A program made the translations under genes and the position numbers. Positions 9,201-18,790 of a stretch of DNA of 64,000 nt are shown in pieces (position 1 is the first letter of the stretch; each line of letters opens with the position of its first letter). The stretch is from the NCBI RefSeq assembly GCF_000315425.1, contig NZ_JH992924.1, forward strand, positions 370,695-434,694. Direction: 5' to 3'. The notes under the pieces are model-generated. The model searched no databases, was not told where the DNA came from, and saw nothing but the letters and a program-made list of their open reading frames with translations. This stretch comes from Massilia timonae CCUG 45783. Lineage in GTDB: Bacteria; Pseudomonadota; Gammaproteobacteria; Burkholderiales; Burkholderiaceae_D.

Positions 9201-10928
9201 TTATTCGTTGGTGCAGCCAAGCACTTCTTCAAGGCTGGTCAGCCCCTGTTTTACTTTCAGCAAACCCGAGCGGCGCAACGAGTTGACGCCTTCCTTCTCG
9301 GCCTGGGCCGCGATTTCCATGGAATTGCCATTGGCCAGGATCAGCGCCTCGATACTGGGGGAGATCGGCATGATCTGGTAGATGCCGACCCGGCCCTTGT
9401 AGCCCGAGCCCAGGCAGCGGTCGCAGCCGACCGGGCCGTAGGGCCGCCAGTCGCCGTCCAGGTCGCTGTCGCGGTAGCCGGCGGCCAGCAGGGCCTCGCG
9501 GCTGATCTCGAGCGGCTGCTTGCAGCCGCACAGGCGCCGCGCCAGGCGCTGGGCCGTGATCAGGATCACCGACGAGGCGATGTTGAACGGCGCCACGCCC
9601 ATGTTCATCAGGCGCGTCAGGGTCGACGGCGCATCGTTGGTGTGCAGCGTCGAGAACACCATGTGGCCGGTCTGGGCGGCCTTGACCGCGATGTCGGCGG
9701 TTTCCAGGTCGCGGATCTCGCCGACCATGATGATGTCGGGATCCTGGCGCAGGAAGGATTTCAGCGCCACCGGGAAGGTCAGGCCGGCCTTTTCGTTGAC
9801 GTTGACCTGGTTCACGCCCGGCAGGTTGATCTCGGCCGGGTCTTCGGCGGTCGAAATGTTAATGCCTGGCTTGTTCAGCAGATTCAGGCAGCTGTACAGT
9901 GACACGGTCTTGCCGGAGCCGGTCGGGCCCGTCACCAGCACCATGCCGTAGGGGCGGGTGATCGCTTCCAGCAGCAGCGCCTTCTGGTCCGGATCGTAGC
10001 CGAGCGCGTCGATGCCCATCTGCGCCTGGGTCGCGTCCAGGATACGCATCACGGTCTTTTCGCCGAACAGCGTGGGCAGGGTGCTGACACGGAAATCGAT
10101 GGTGCGGGTGGCCGACATGATCAGCCGCATGCGGCCGTCTTGTGGCACGCGTTTTTCGGCGATGTCCAGCCGCGCCAGCACCTTGATGCGCGACACCAGT
10201 TTTTCGCGGATCGACAGCGGCGGCGAGGCGTGGTCGCGCAGCACCCCGTCGACCCGCAGGCGGATCCGGTAATACTTTTCGTAGGGCTCGAAATGGATGT
10301 CCGACGCGCCCATCTGTACCGCGTCCATCAGGATCTTGTTCAGGAAGCGCACGATCGGCGCGTCCTCGACGTCGCTGGCGGCCTCCGGGTTCGTGGCCGC
10401 CTGCTGGTCTTCTTCGGCGAATTCGATCTCGGCGTCGTCGCCGGCCAGCTCGCTCAAATCCTGTTCGGCGCCCTTGGCGATCGCAGCCAGCAGATTGAGC
10501 AGCGCGTCGTGCGGCACGATCACCGGCTCGACCGTCGCCTCGCTCTGGAACTTGATCTGGTCCAGGGCCTGGTTATTGGTCGGGTCGGACAGCGCGACCG
10601 ACAGCTTGTTGCCGCGCTTGGCCAGCGCGATCACGCGCTGGGCCTGCATCAGCCTGGCGTCGATGGCGCTGGTGGGCAGGAACTCCGGCGCGAAGGCCGA
10701 CAGGTCGAACAGCGGATAGCCGAAGGTCTCGGCGCAGAAGGCGGCCAGCGCGCGCGGCTCGATCGCGCCGCTGGCGAGCACGGCGTCGATGAAGGCGGTC
10801 TTTTCCTGGATGGCCTTCTTGTGCAGCATGTCCGCCTGTGCGGCGCTCAGGCGATTGGCCTGCACCAGCGCGCGCGCCAGGCCCGACAGCGCGGTGCCGG
10901 TGGTCGTGTTGGGGAGGACTGCTGCCAT
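9201..10928 (-). CDS. pilB: Type IV pilus assembly ATPase PilB
   Basis: A 575-residue motor ATPase powering pilus extension. The N-terminal MshEN-type domain is followed by the secretion ATPase core: Walker A GPTGSGKTVSLYS, Asp box (STAEDPAEINL), Walker B region (DPDIIMVGEIRDLETADIA), and the His box with FSTLHTNDAPSTLTRL. The cysteine cluster (LCGCK and CDRCLGSGYKG) matches the zinc-binding element. The ATG at 10928 gives a family-typical N-terminus (MAAVLPN); a TTG at 10964 is the alternative. It is cytoplasmic and works on PilC. Confidence 0.96.
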   Translation of the reverse strand: MAAVLPNTTTGTALSGLARALVQANRLSAAQADMLHKKAIQEKTAFIDAVLASGAIEPRALAAFCAETFGYPLFDLSAFAPEFLPTSAIDARLMQAQRVIALAKRGNKLSVALSDPTNNQALDQIKFQSEATVEPVIVPHDALLNLLAAIAKGAEQDLSELAGDDAEIEFAEEDQQAATNPEAASDVEDAPIVRFLNKILMDAVQMGASDIHFEPYEKYYRIRLRVDGVLRDHASPPLSIREKLVSRIKVLARLDIAEKRVPQDGRMRLIMSATRTIDFRVSTLPTLFGEKTVMRILDATQAQMGIDALGYDPDQKALLLEAITRPYGMVLVTGPTGSGKTVSLYSCLNLLNKPGINISTAEDPAEINLPGVNQVNVNEKAGLTFPVALKSFLRQDPDIIMVGEIRDLETADIAVKAAQTGHMVFSTLHTNDAPSTLTRLMNMGVAPFNIASSVILITAQRLARRLCGCKQPLEISREALLAAGYRDSDLDGDWRPYGPVGCDRCLGSGYKGRVGIYQIMPISPSIEALILANGNSMEIAAQAEKEGVNSLRRSGLLKVKQGLTSLEEVLGCTNE

Positions 10929-11068
10929 ATGCGCCGTGTGTGGGAACCTCAAGGGAAGCGACAAGGGCGCCGGGCGAGCCGGCGGATCAAAGGATCATGC
11001 CTACAGGCACTAAATTTGTAAAGGATTTGGTGTGCATGAGATGCGTCCGTACCACGTGGACGAATTGG

Positions 11069-11094
11069 CATTCCGGGCAGGATCGCCCGGAATG
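11069..11094 (-). terminator. Stem-loop after the chemoreceptor gene
   Basis: A perfect 10-base stem (CATTCCGGGC / GCCCGGAATG) with a six-base loop, located 37 bases beyond the chemoreceptor stop. There is no T-run on the minus strand, so it may be a weak or bidirectional terminator or an mRNA-stabilising hairpin. Confidence 0.45.
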
Positions 11095-11130
11095 GATGGG
11101 CTGGTATTGCGCTGCTTCGCGTGCGGCGCG

Positions 11131-12699
11131 TTAAGCTTGATGAAACAGTCTTGGCAAAGCTTTCACGGTCGTGGTCGGTTCGGAAACCTGCAGCCTGAAC
11201 ACCGCCAGCGCCTCGGTCAGCTGCCCGGTCTGGTCGGTCAGCGACTCCGCCGCCGCCGATGCCTCTTCGACCAGGGCCGCGTTCTGCTGCGTCATCTCGT
11301 CGATGCTGCCGATCGCGCGGCCGATGTCTTCGATGCCCGCGTGCTGGCGCGCGCCGGCGTCGCGGATTTCGACCATGATGGTCTGCACCTTGCGCACCGC
11401 GTCCACGAGCTGTTCCATCGTCGCTCCCGCTTCGTCGACCAGCGCGCTGCCGGCGTTCACCTTGGACACCGAATCGCCGATCAGTTGCTTGATTTCCTTG
11501 GCCGCCGCCGCCGAGCGGTGGGCCAGCGTGCGCACCTCGCTGGCCACGACCGCGAAGCCGCGGCCCTGTTCGCCGGCGCGCGCCGCTTCCACCGCCGCGT
11601 TCAGCGCCAGGATATTGGTCTGGAAGGCAATGCCATCGATGGTGGCGATGATCTCGACGATCTTCCTGGACGAGGCGTCGATGTCGCCCATCGTGGTCAC
11701 CACGCCGCCCACCACGGCGCCGCCGCGGGTGGCGATGTCGGTGGCCGAGGCCACCAGGGCGTTGGCCTGGCTGGCGTTGGCGGCGTTCTGGCGCACGGCG
11801 CCGGTCAGCTCTTCCATCGCGCGCGTGGTGCGGTCCAGGCTCGCCGCCTGCGATTCGGTGCGGCGCGCCAGGTCGGCGTTGCCGCTCGCGATCTCGGTGC
11901 TGGCGTTGGCGATGGTGTCGGCCGAACCCTTGATGCCGGCCACCAGCGTCGCCAGGCGTTCGCGCATGTCCTTCAGCGCCACCAGCAGGCTGTCGTTGTC
12001 GCCCGCTTCGATCCGGATATCCATCGACAGGTCGCCGGCGGCCACCGCCTGCGCGATCGTGCGCGCATAGGCCGGCTCGCCGCCCAGCTGGCGCCAGATG
12101 GTGCGCACCACGAACCACGAGGTGATCGCCAGCGCGGCGAGCACGGCCAGGGCGCTGGCGACCATCGCCACCAGCGTGTTGCGCACGCTGTCCTGGCTGG
12201 CGGCGATGCCGGCCGCGAACTGGCGCTGGGCGCTGTCGACGGTCTTGGCCAGGTCGGCGTTCAGGGAGGCCAGCGCCGCCTGCATCTTGCCGACCGTCGC
12301 CTGCGGGTCGCCCTGTTCCATTTCGAGCATGATGCGCGCCGACGACAGCGCGGGAGCGTAGTAGGCGTCGAATTCGTTCTTGAGGCGCGCGCCGGTCGCT
12401 GCATGGCCCGGGATCTGTCCAAGCTTGTCGAGATCGGCGCGCACCTTGTTCGCCTGCGCGCCGACCTGCTCGATGCGCGCCTTGTCGCCCTCGGTCACGG
12501 CGTCGGTCAGGCCCTCGGTGACGGCGGCGATGTCGAGCGTCACCGCCTTGACGGCATCCATCAGCGGGTAATCGACGGTTTCGGTGGTGGTGATCGACGC
12601 CAGTGCGCCGTTCGCGATCGTCACGCTGGCGCCGGCCCCGAGGCCGAAGATGATGGCGGAAATGACGGGCAGTGCCCAGATCCTGCGCTTGATGCTCAT
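11131..12699 (-). CDS. Methyl-accepting chemotaxis protein with 4-helix-bundle sensor
   Basis: A 522-residue chemoreceptor. It has an N-terminal membrane helix ([19 protein letters not shown]), a periplasmic helical-bundle sensor of about 170 residues, a second membrane helix ([17 protein letters not shown]), a HAMP domain, then the signalling domain with the conserved tip [18 protein letters not shown]. The ATG at 12699 follows GGAGACATC; an upstream in-frame ATG is less likely. There is no C-terminal CheR-tethering pentapeptide. It is the last gene of a porin / periplasmic binding protein / chemoreceptor operon, so it may sense the ligand of the neighbouring binding protein. That link is inference. 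Confidence 0.92.
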   Translation of the reverse strand: MSIKRRIWALPVISAIIFGLGAGASVTIANGALASITTTETVDYPLMDAVKAVTLDIAAVTEGLTDAVTEGDKARIEQVGAQANKVRADLDKLGQIPGHAATGARLKNEFDAYYAPALSSARIMLEMEQGDPQATVGKMQAALASLNADLAKTVDSAQRQFAAGIAASQDSVRNTLVAMVASALAVLAALAITSWFVVRTIWRQLGGEPAYARTIAQAVAAGDLSMDIRIEAGDNDSLLVALKDMRERLATLVAGIKGSADTIANASTEIASGNADLARRTESQAASLDRTTRAMEELTGAVRQNAANASQANALVASATDIATRGGAVVGGVVTTMGDIDASSRKIVEIIATIDGIAFQTNILALNAAVEAARAGEQGRGFAVVASEVRTLAHRSAAAAKEIKQLIGDSVSKVNAGSALVDEAGATMEQLVDAVRKVQTIMVEIRDAGARQHAGIEDIGRAIGSIDEMTQQNAALVEEASAAAESLTDQTGQLTEALAVFRLQVSEPTTTVKALPRLFHQA

Positions 12700-12793
12700 G
12701 ATGTCTCCAGATATGCGAGACCCGCCGGGCGGCGAATGCCGTCGGCGGATCGACAAGGCGGCGCGGCAATGCCGGCCGCCTGGCAGATGCCAT

Positions 12794-13198
12794 TTACTGC
12801 GCGGTGTGGACGACCTTGACCGTCGCGTCGACCGCGCTCTTCTCGATATAGCCGATCGCTTTCGGGTTGGCCGCCACGGCCGCCTTCACGGCCGCGCTGT
12901 CGGCGACTTCCTTCGGCATCGTGGCCTTGCCGGTGAACACCAGCTTGGACCACAGCGCCTTGGCCTGGGCCGCGTCCTTGTCCGCGACCTTCTTGTAGAA
13001 GTCGGCGCGGATCGGTGCGCCGTCCGGCTGGTCGATCGGGGTCATGGCCGTCGATTTACCGAGGAAGAACTGGGCGACCTGTTCCTTGGTCATGCTGCTC
13101 TCGGCCGCCTTGGGATTGACGACCACGACCACCTGGGCCATTGCCGGCAGGACGGCGAAGCTCGATGCCGCGCACGCGGCCAGAATCAATTTCTTCAT
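12794..13198 (-). CDS. Short periplasmic phosphate-binding-like (PBP-like) protein
   Basis: A 134-residue secreted protein with a signal peptide ending VLPAMAQ. The rest resembles one lobe of a PstS-type binding protein ([53 protein letters not shown]). Full PstS proteins are over 300 residues, so this is the short, single-lobe type often found beside porins and signalling genes. It lies 10 bases after the porin and 94 bases before the chemoreceptor, all on one strand. The ligand is unknown; phosphate is only a family-based guess. Confidence 0.75.
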   Translation of the reverse strand: MKKLILAACAASSFAVLPAMAQVVVVVNPKAAESSMTKEQVAQFFLGKSTAMTPIDQPDGAPIRADFYKKVADKDAAQAKALWSKLVFTGKATMPKEVADSAAVKAAVAANPKAIGYIEKSAVDATVKVVHTAQ

Positions 13199-13208
13199 GT
13201 TCGCTCCT

Positions 13209-14450
13209 TCAGAACACGAAATCGAGGGCCACGGCGCCCACGGTCACCGGACCGGAGAAGCCAGGCTGGGCGTTGATGAACAGGCCGTTGCCGCTTGGCT
13301 TGATGCGGTCGATCTGGACCTTGAGCGCCACCGAGCTGGCGAAATCCCAGCGCACGCCGATGGTGTCGGTGGTCTGCTCGCCCTGGCCCACGCCCGATAC
13401 CGGGATGCGGCGCACGGCGCCGTCCAGCTGCATCAGGGTCGGGGTGCAGGCCGCGGGATAGCCCGCCGGGCAGGCCGCAGGCACGGTGCTGTTGATGGAC
13501 CCGTCGATCTTCAGTTCAGACCGCGTGTAGTACGGCAAGAACTTGCCGATGCGGTAGCCGCCCATCACGTACCAGGAGGTGGTGTCGTTGATATAGGTCT
13601 CGGTCTTGCGCTTGGCGAACTCGGTCTGCAGCACGAAGTTGTTCCAGTCGGCGGTCAGGCCGATCGAATTGAAGGTGCCCTTGGCATCCTTGGCTTCGAT
13701 CTGGCCGGCCAGGTCGGTCAGCTGTGGCAGGCGATAGCCGGCGCCGGCGGCGCGCAGCGAGCCGACCAGGGTGTTGAGCGAGGCCAGGTCGTCCACCGTG
13801 ATCCTGGTGCGGGCATGGCCGACGCGCAGCGTGAACGGGCCATTCTCGGCGACCACGTTCAGCGCCACGATGTCCTTGCCGCGCACGTGGAAGCCGTCGA
13901 GCGGCGACTTGATGGCGCCGGCCGCCAGCTGCGACGTGATGGTGGTGTTGCCGTAGTCGCGACGCCAGGTGATGTCGGCGCCGTCGACGCTGTTGAACGG
14001 CACTTGCGAATACACTTCCGACGGCGGACGCAGCATGGTGTTGGCGTAGCCGACGTTGCGGTAGTCCGAGATCATAAAGACCGGCAGGCCGACGCGGCCG
14101 ACGCGCACGCTCAGGTCGTCCGAGATGCGGAACTTGGCGAACGCCCAGCTCAGTTCGGCGCCGTAGTGTTCTTCGGCATCCTGGCGCACCAGGCCCTGGG
14201 CAGTCAGCGACAGCCAGTTGTTGACCGCGTAGTCGGCCTGCAAGCCGAGGTTGGAATCGACGCCGGTGCGGAAATTGTCGGCGGCGCCGCTGGCCTGGTT
14301 CGGGCGGCCGAACTGGGCGCGGTCGTCGTCCGACCAGGTGAGGGCGGCGGTGCCGAAACCGCTGATCTTGACGGCGTTATCTTGCGCCTGGGCCATCGCA
14401 GGGACGACCAAGGGGAGCGCCAGCAGGCTGGCGAGAATCTTTTTGTTCAT
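13209..14450 (-). CDS. Outer-membrane porin-like protein
   Basis: 413 residues with a signal peptide (MNKKILASLLALPLVVPAMA) and a beta-barrel profile ending in a C-terminal phenylalanine (VALDFVF), typical of outer-membrane proteins. The middle alternates hydrophobic and polar residues in strands (LSVRVGRVGLPVF, WYVMGGYRIGKFLPYYTRSE). It resembles the porin-like proteins encoded next to short phosphate-binding-like proteins. The ATG at 14450 is chosen because it starts the signal peptide; the longer frame adds 17 unlikely residues. It is first in a three-gene operon and probably admits the ligand used by the next two products. Confidence 0.8.
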   Translation of the reverse strand: MNKKILASLLALPLVVPAMAQAQDNAVKISGFGTAALTWSDDDRAQFGRPNQASGAADNFRTGVDSNLGLQADYAVNNWLSLTAQGLVRQDAEEHYGAELSWAFAKFRISDDLSVRVGRVGLPVFMISDYRNVGYANTMLRPPSEVYSQVPFNSVDGADITWRRDYGNTTITSQLAAGAIKSPLDGFHVRGKDIVALNVVAENGPFTLRVGHARTRITVDDLASLNTLVGSLRAAGAGYRLPQLTDLAGQIEAKDAKGTFNSIGLTADWNNFVLQTEFAKRKTETYINDTTSWYVMGGYRIGKFLPYYTRSELKIDGSINSTVPAACPAGYPAACTPTLMQLDGAVRRIPVSGVGQGEQTTDTIGVRWDFASSVALKVQIDRIKPSGNGLFINAQPGFSGPVTVGAVALDFVF

Positions 14451-14640
14451 TGCGGGGGTGATACCGGATTTGTAACGTGAGCTGCTAGGGAAGATGCGCA
14501 CGCAAGGGCAGCAGGCATGGGCGCTGGAAATTATTCTATCCAGCAGGTAATTTTCGCAGCAACAAATTTATGACAATTGGAGATATTTGGAGATGCTTTG
14601 CCATATTCTGTGGCTGGATTGACACATTTCGTTGTCAGAT

Positions 14641-15198
14641 TTAGTTCCACCAATGACAAGTCGGCCCTGCTGTCGGCAATCTGGCCTGCACCGCTTCGTG
14701 GACGATGCCGGCGCCAACCGCCTCCTCGGCGGTATAGATACGGGCCTGGCCGGTCAGGTGCGGCCGGATGTCGGTTTCATGGCCGGCTTCGCGGGTAGCC
14801 TCGCGAAAGATGCTGGCGTAGCGTTCGGCATCGAAATCCAGGCACTCGCGCCACTCCGACACGCGCGCATGGTCGGCCGCCACCAGATTGCCGAAACCCC
14901 AGTGCAGCGGGTGGATCAGGAAGCGCGTGCCGGGGCAGGCATAACGCTTCTGGCCGGCCAAAAAGATCACCACGCCGACCGATTCGACGCTGCCGATATT
15001 GTGGGTGGTGAGCGGGATCGGCAGGGATTTCAGGAAGAAGTAGAGCGCGAAGCCGGCCGTCATATTGCCGCCCTCGGTCGACATGTGCAGCGCGATCTCG
15101 GTCGCGCCTTTTTGCAGCGCCTCCAGGCAGCAATTACGTACGGTGCAGGCGGAGTTGTGGTTGATCGGGCCGATGAAATGAACGATGTGCAATGCCAT
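14641..15198 (-). CDS. ClpP/crotonase-fold serine protease-like protein
   Basis: A 185-residue protein with the ClpP-type fold: EIALHMSTEGGNMTAGFALY matches the oxyanion-hole glycines, Ser73 in NIGSVESVGVVIFLAG is the likely nucleophile, and His96 in RFLIHPLHWG is the likely base. It lacks the propeptide and hydrophobic-pocket features of housekeeping ClpP, so it may be a ClpP-like accessory or ATP-independent protease. The ATG at 15198 follows a strong GGAGGGGAGG. It lies 54 bases after the DUF4153 gene on the same strand and is probably co-transcribed. The substrate is unknown. Confidence 0.8.
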   Translation of the reverse strand: MALHIVHFIGPINHNSACTVRNCCLEALQKGATEIALHMSTEGGNMTAGFALYFFLKSLPIPLTTHNIGSVESVGVVIFLAGQKRYACPGTRFLIHPLHWGFGNLVAADHARVSEWRECLDFDAERYASIFREATREAGHETDIRPHLTGQARIYTAEEAVGAGIVHEAVQARLPTAGPTCHWWN

Positions 15199-15252
15199 AT
15201 GCGCGCCTCCCCTCCAGCGGTAGTATCCGGCCCCCGAGCATAGCAATATTCG

Positions 15253-17091
15253 TCAGCGCGGCGCGTCTTCCTGGACGGCGCCGGCCCTCTGGCCTTGCCC
15301 GAACGTCGCTGCGCAATTGGGTAATGTCGCGGCCGGCTCGATCGCGACATGCCGGCCGCCGATCTCGAGATCGGCCATCGGCGGCGCTACCGCGCGCACC
15401 CGGCCCGCGCGCAGGGCGTCGAGCATGGGCGCGCAACCGGTCAGCGACGCGGGCAGGCTGCCGGCGATTTCCCAAGCGCCCTGGTCGTCCTGGCGCAGCA
15501 CGGCATTGCCATGGTCGCGGGCGCCGATCACGACGACCTCCAGCCTGGCGTCGCCGCCGAGATCGATCACATAGGCGTCGCACGGCGTCTGCTGGCGTTG
15601 CAGGCATAGCGGCAGATTGTACTGCCCGTCGACTTTCTTCCAATCGTATTGCGCGAAGCCGGCGGGCAGGGAGGCGCCGGCCGGCCAGACCTTGAGGTTG
15701 CGCGCGATCTGCGCCGGCGCGTCGGCGCCGAGTGGGCGTGGCTGGCGCAGGCGCGCCAGTTCGGCGCGCAGCCAGTCGGCGTCGGGGCCGGCGGCGTCTT
15801 GCTCCAGCCGCGCCAGCGCCGCGCGGCCATGGCGCGCCCCGTGGTGATGAAGGTAGGCGACGTCCAGCTGGCGCAGCGTGATCTGGCCCGCCGCCAGGCG
15901 CGCCAGCTGGCTGTTGACCGCGATGCGGCCCGGATCGAGGACGGGCGACAGCAGCAGCACCAGCACGGCCAGCACCACGAAGGCGGCTGCGATATTGACG
16001 CCGGCCAGGGTACGCAACCAGCCGCGGCGCAGTGCTGCCGCCGCATAGCCGCCGGCATAACAGGCCGCGACCAGCAGGCTGGCGGCGGCGATGACGCGGT
16101 CGGCCGACCAGCCGTGGTCCGCGACCCGCAGCGCGAGGGCATGGGCGGCGAGCAGCGTCAGCGGCACCAGCAGCAGGCAGGCGATGCGCGCCGACGCGGC
16201 CAGCACGCGCGCCGGCGGGCTGGCGCCGTCCTGGTAGGCGGCATTGATCAGCACCACGAAGGCAGCCGCCGCGCTGAGCAGCATGCCGCCGGCGCTGCGG
16301 GTGGCCCACAGCGGATCGAGACCGGTGAACGGCAGGCTGGCCAGGAAGCCCCCCACCAGCAGGGTGAGCACCGGCAAGATCCAGGACAGCAGCACGTGCA
16401 GCAGGTTGCGGATGCCGCGCACGATGGCGGGCTTGACGTCGGTCAGGTGCATCGCCACCGAGAACGCGAAGGCGGTGACGGGAATGAAGAACCAGGCCTT
16501 GCCGATGGCCCAGCTCAGGAAATTCAGTTTGACCAGGTCGAACAGCGCGGCGCCCAGCTGCAGCACCATCCAGGTCGCGCCCACGAACACGAGGCAGAAC
16601 AGGATCTGCAGATTGAGCTTCCAGGCGACCTCGAAGTAGCTGGCATAGGCCGCGATGCGGCGCCCCTCGCGGCAGGCCGCCAGCACCAGCGCATGGGCGA
16701 TGAAGAAGCCGACCGCCAGGCAGAAGGTGAGCATGCCGGACGGCTTGCCGCCCTCCCCATCGGGCCCGCCGAGCCGGCGCCACATATCGTAGGCGGCCAG
16801 CAGCGCGATGACGATGGCCGCCGACACCGCCCATGACGCCAGCTGGCGGCGCGACAGGTGGCCCAGGCCGCTGATCAGGATCACCGGCAGCAGCAGGCCG
16901 AGCATGACGAGCGGCCCGAACAGCAGCGGCATGGTGGCCGGCCAGGATTTGTCTTGCGCCGCCGTGTACAGCAGGTAGAGCAGCAGGCCCTGGGCCAGGC
17001 CGATGCCGATGCGCGTGGGGCCGAGCCAGGCCGGGACCAGGTCGTCGTCGGGCGAAAGCGCGGAAGAAGCGGCGGGCGCGGGCTGCTGCAT
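15253..17091 (-). CDS. DUF4153-type multispanning membrane protein
   Basis: 612 residues with about 10-12 hydrophobic segments in the first 400 (for example QGLLLYLLYTAAQ, LLFGPLVMLGLLLPVILISG, ASWAVSAAIVIALLAAYD). A soluble C-terminal region of about 200 residues then contains a repeat-protein-like section and two short Cys-containing segments. The arrangement matches DUF4153 proteins, whose function is unknown. The C-terminal half is probably periplasmic or cytoplasmic and globular; the topology was not computed. It precedes the ClpP-like gene, which hints at a membrane-associated protease pair, as an inference only. Confidence 0.7.
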   Translation of the reverse strand: MQQPAPAASSALSPDDDLVPAWLGPTRIGIGLAQGLLLYLLYTAAQDKSWPATMPLLFGPLVMLGLLLPVILISGLGHLSRRQLASWAVSAAIVIALLAAYDMWRRLGGPDGEGGKPSGMLTFCLAVGFFIAHALVLAACREGRRIAAYASYFEVAWKLNLQILFCLVFVGATWMVLQLGAALFDLVKLNFLSWAIGKAWFFIPVTAFAFSVAMHLTDVKPAIVRGIRNLLHVLLSWILPVLTLLVGGFLASLPFTGLDPLWATRSAGGMLLSAAAAFVVLINAAYQDGASPPARVLAASARIACLLLVPLTLLAAHALALRVADHGWSADRVIAAASLLVAACYAGGYAAAALRRGWLRTLAGVNIAAAFVVLAVLVLLLSPVLDPGRIAVNSQLARLAAGQITLRQLDVAYLHHHGARHGRAALARLEQDAAGPDADWLRAELARLRQPRPLGADAPAQIARNLKVWPAGASLPAGFAQYDWKKVDGQYNLPLCLQRQQTPCDAYVIDLGGDARLEVVVIGARDHGNAVLRQDDQGAWEIAGSLPASLTGCAPMLDALRAGRVRAVAPPMADLEIGGRHVAIEPAATLPNCAATFGQGQRAGAVQEDAPR

Positions 17092-17164
17092 GGCGTCAAT
17101 CCTTGATCGTGGTCTTGATGAGTATCTTACTTCCGATCAACGCAGAATGATGCCCACAAGTCTG

Positions 17165-17518
17165 CTAGCTGCCGCGGTAGGTCGAATACGACCACGGCGT
17201 CATCACCAGCGGCACGTGGTAGTTCTGGGCGGGATCGGCGATGCCGAAGGCGAGCGTGATGCGGTCCAGGAAGCGGGGAGACGGAAGGTCGACGCCGCGC
17301 GCCGCGTAGTAGTCGCCGGCGTGGAACACCAGTTCGTACTGGCCGGCCTGCAGCGCGGCCGCCTCCAGCAGGGGCGCGCCGCAGCGGCCGTCGTCGTTCG
17401 TTACTGCGCTATTGAGCAGCGTGCGACCGTCGGCGCCGGTTGCGTACAGCTCGACCCGGATGCCGGCGCCGGGGCAGCCGTGGGCGGTGTCGAGCACATG
17501 GGTGGTCAGTTTTCCCAT
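17165..17518 (-). CDS. uraH: 5-hydroxyisourate hydrolase (transthyretin-like)
   Basis: 117 residues of the transthyretin-related family. It has the N-terminal GKLTTHVLDTAHGCPGAGI motif, a central QYELVFHAGDYY, and the family's C-terminal YRGS tetrapeptide. It converts 5-hydroxyisourate, made from urate, to OHCU in ureide formation. The ATG at 17518 gives the exact family N-terminus; the longer open frame adds 40 residues without homology. It is divergent from puuE across a 193-base region, so the two purine-degradation genes probably share control. Confidence 0.95.
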   Translation of the reverse strand: MGKLTTHVLDTAHGCPGAGIRVELYATGADGRTLLNSAVTNDDGRCGAPLLEAAALQAGQYELVFHAGDYYAARGVDLPSPRFLDRITLAFGIADPAQNYHVPLVMTPWSYSTYRGS

Positions 17519-17648
17519 CGTGGTCCTTGTCGGGGAATGTGGGGGGAGCTCATCATAACGCCGATCTGGACGGATACAAGCGTCGACCCATTCGTCATGC
17601 GCGCCTGAGTGACGTATATCGGCGCCAAGAGCCCGCATATGCGTCCTG

Positions 17649-17680
17649 TCATATACTGTTGTGGTCGTTGCAATATATGA
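17649..17680. promoter_or_regulatory. Inverted repeat in the uraH-puuE intergenic region
   Basis: TCATATA (17649-17655) and TATATGA (17674-17680) form 7-base arms around 18 bases, in the AT-richest part of the divergent region 32 bases before the puuE ATG. TATACT at 17652-17657 could be a -10 box. A regulator site is plausible; no factor is identified. Confidence 0.35.
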
Positions 17681-17711
17681 TCAAGCGTATTCTTCCTTGT
17701 CGAGGGACGCC

Positions 17712-18659
17712 ATGGCAGCTTCCTATCCGCGCGACCTGGCCGGCTACGGCCGCAATCCGCCGCATGCGCGCTGGCCCGGCGGCGCGCGCATCGCCCTGCA
17801 GTTCGTGCTGAACTTTGAGGAGGGCGCCGAGAATTGCGTGCTGCACGGCGATCCGGCCTCCGAGACCTTCCTGTCCGAGATCGTCGGCGCCAGCGCCTTC
17901 CCGGCGCGCCACATGAGCATGGAGTCGCTCTACGAATACGGTTCACGCGCCGGCCTGTGGCGCCTGCTGCGGCTGTTCGAGGATCGCCGGCTGCCCCTGA
18001 CCGTGTTCGGCGTGGCGCAGGCGCTCGAGCGCAACCCCGACGCCGTCGCCGCGTTTCGCGAACTGGGGCACGAGATCGCCTGCCACGGCCTGCGCTGGAT
18101 CTCGTACCAGAACGTCGACGAGGCGATCGAGCGCGCGCACATGAAAGAGGCCGTCGAGATCATGCGCCGCCTGCTAGGTGCCGCGCCGCAGGGCTGGTAT
18201 ACGGGACGCGATTCGCCCAATACGCGCCGGCTGGTGGTCGAGCATGGCGGCTTCGCCTACGATGCCGACCACTATGGCGACGACCTGCCGTTCTGGCAGC
18301 GGGTCGACGCGCTTGACGCCGATGGCGTCGTGCGCGCGGCGCCGCACCTGGTGGTGCCGTACACGCTCGACACCAACGACATGCGCTTCGCCACCGCCCA
18401 GGGCTTCAACTCAGGAACCCAGTTCTTCGACTACCTGAAGGATGCTTTCGACGTGCTCTACGCGGAAGGCGACCCCGCCGGCCTGGACCGGCCGAAGATG
18501 CTCTCGGTCGGCCTGCACTGCCGCCTGGCGGGGCGGCCGGGGCGCACGGCGGCGCTGGCGCGCTTCCTCGATTACGTGATGCGGCATGACCGGGTCTGGG
18601 TGACGCGCCGCATCGATATCGCCAATCACTGGAAAACCGTGCATCCTTACGTGGAATGA
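17712..18659 (+). CDS. puuE: Allantoinase PuuE (polysaccharide-deacetylase fold)
   Basis: 315 residues of the metal-type, deacetylase-fold allantoinase family that opens allantoin to allantoate. The N-terminus (YPRDLAGYGRNPPHARWPGG) and LNFEEGAENCVLHGD, GHEIACHGLRWISYQ, GWYTGRDSPNTRRLV and LDTNDMRFATAQGFN are all PuuE signatures. The ATG at 17712 is preceded by CGAGGGA; an upstream GTG frame lacks family similarity. It faces uraH, but OHCU decarboxylase and urate oxidase, needed between xanthine oxidation and allantoin, are not seen in this window. Confidence 0.95.
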   Translation: MAASYPRDLAGYGRNPPHARWPGGARIALQFVLNFEEGAENCVLHGDPASETFLSEIVGASAFPARHMSMESLYEYGSRAGLWRLLRLFEDRRLPLTVFGVAQALERNPDAVAAFRELGHEIACHGLRWISYQNVDEAIERAHMKEAVEIMRRLLGAAPQGWYTGRDSPNTRRLVVEHGGFAYDADHYGDDLPFWQRVDALDADGVVRAAPHLVVPYTLDTNDMRFATAQGFNSGTQFFDYLKDAFDVLYAEGDPAGLDRPKMLSVGLHCRLAGRPGRTAALARFLDYVMRHDRVWVTRRIDIANHWKTVHPYVE

Positions 18660-18691
18660 GGCGCAAGGACGCGCGTCCAAGATATTCGCAG

Positions 18692-18723
18692 TTGATGATA
18701 ACCGATATCAGAATTTGATGATA
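18692..18723 (+). repeat. Direct repeat TTGATGATA upstream of xdhA
   Basis: TTGATGATA occurs at 18692-18700 and 18715-18723, 23 bases apart, within the 131-base gap before xdhA. The spacing is close to two helical turns, so a dimeric regulator is possible; nothing further supports it. Confidence 0.3.
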
Positions 18724-18790
18724 TGAGGATGGCCACCGGATGGTAGCCTTCCGCCCTTGGCGAACAATAAAGTTGTACTTCGAGACAGGC

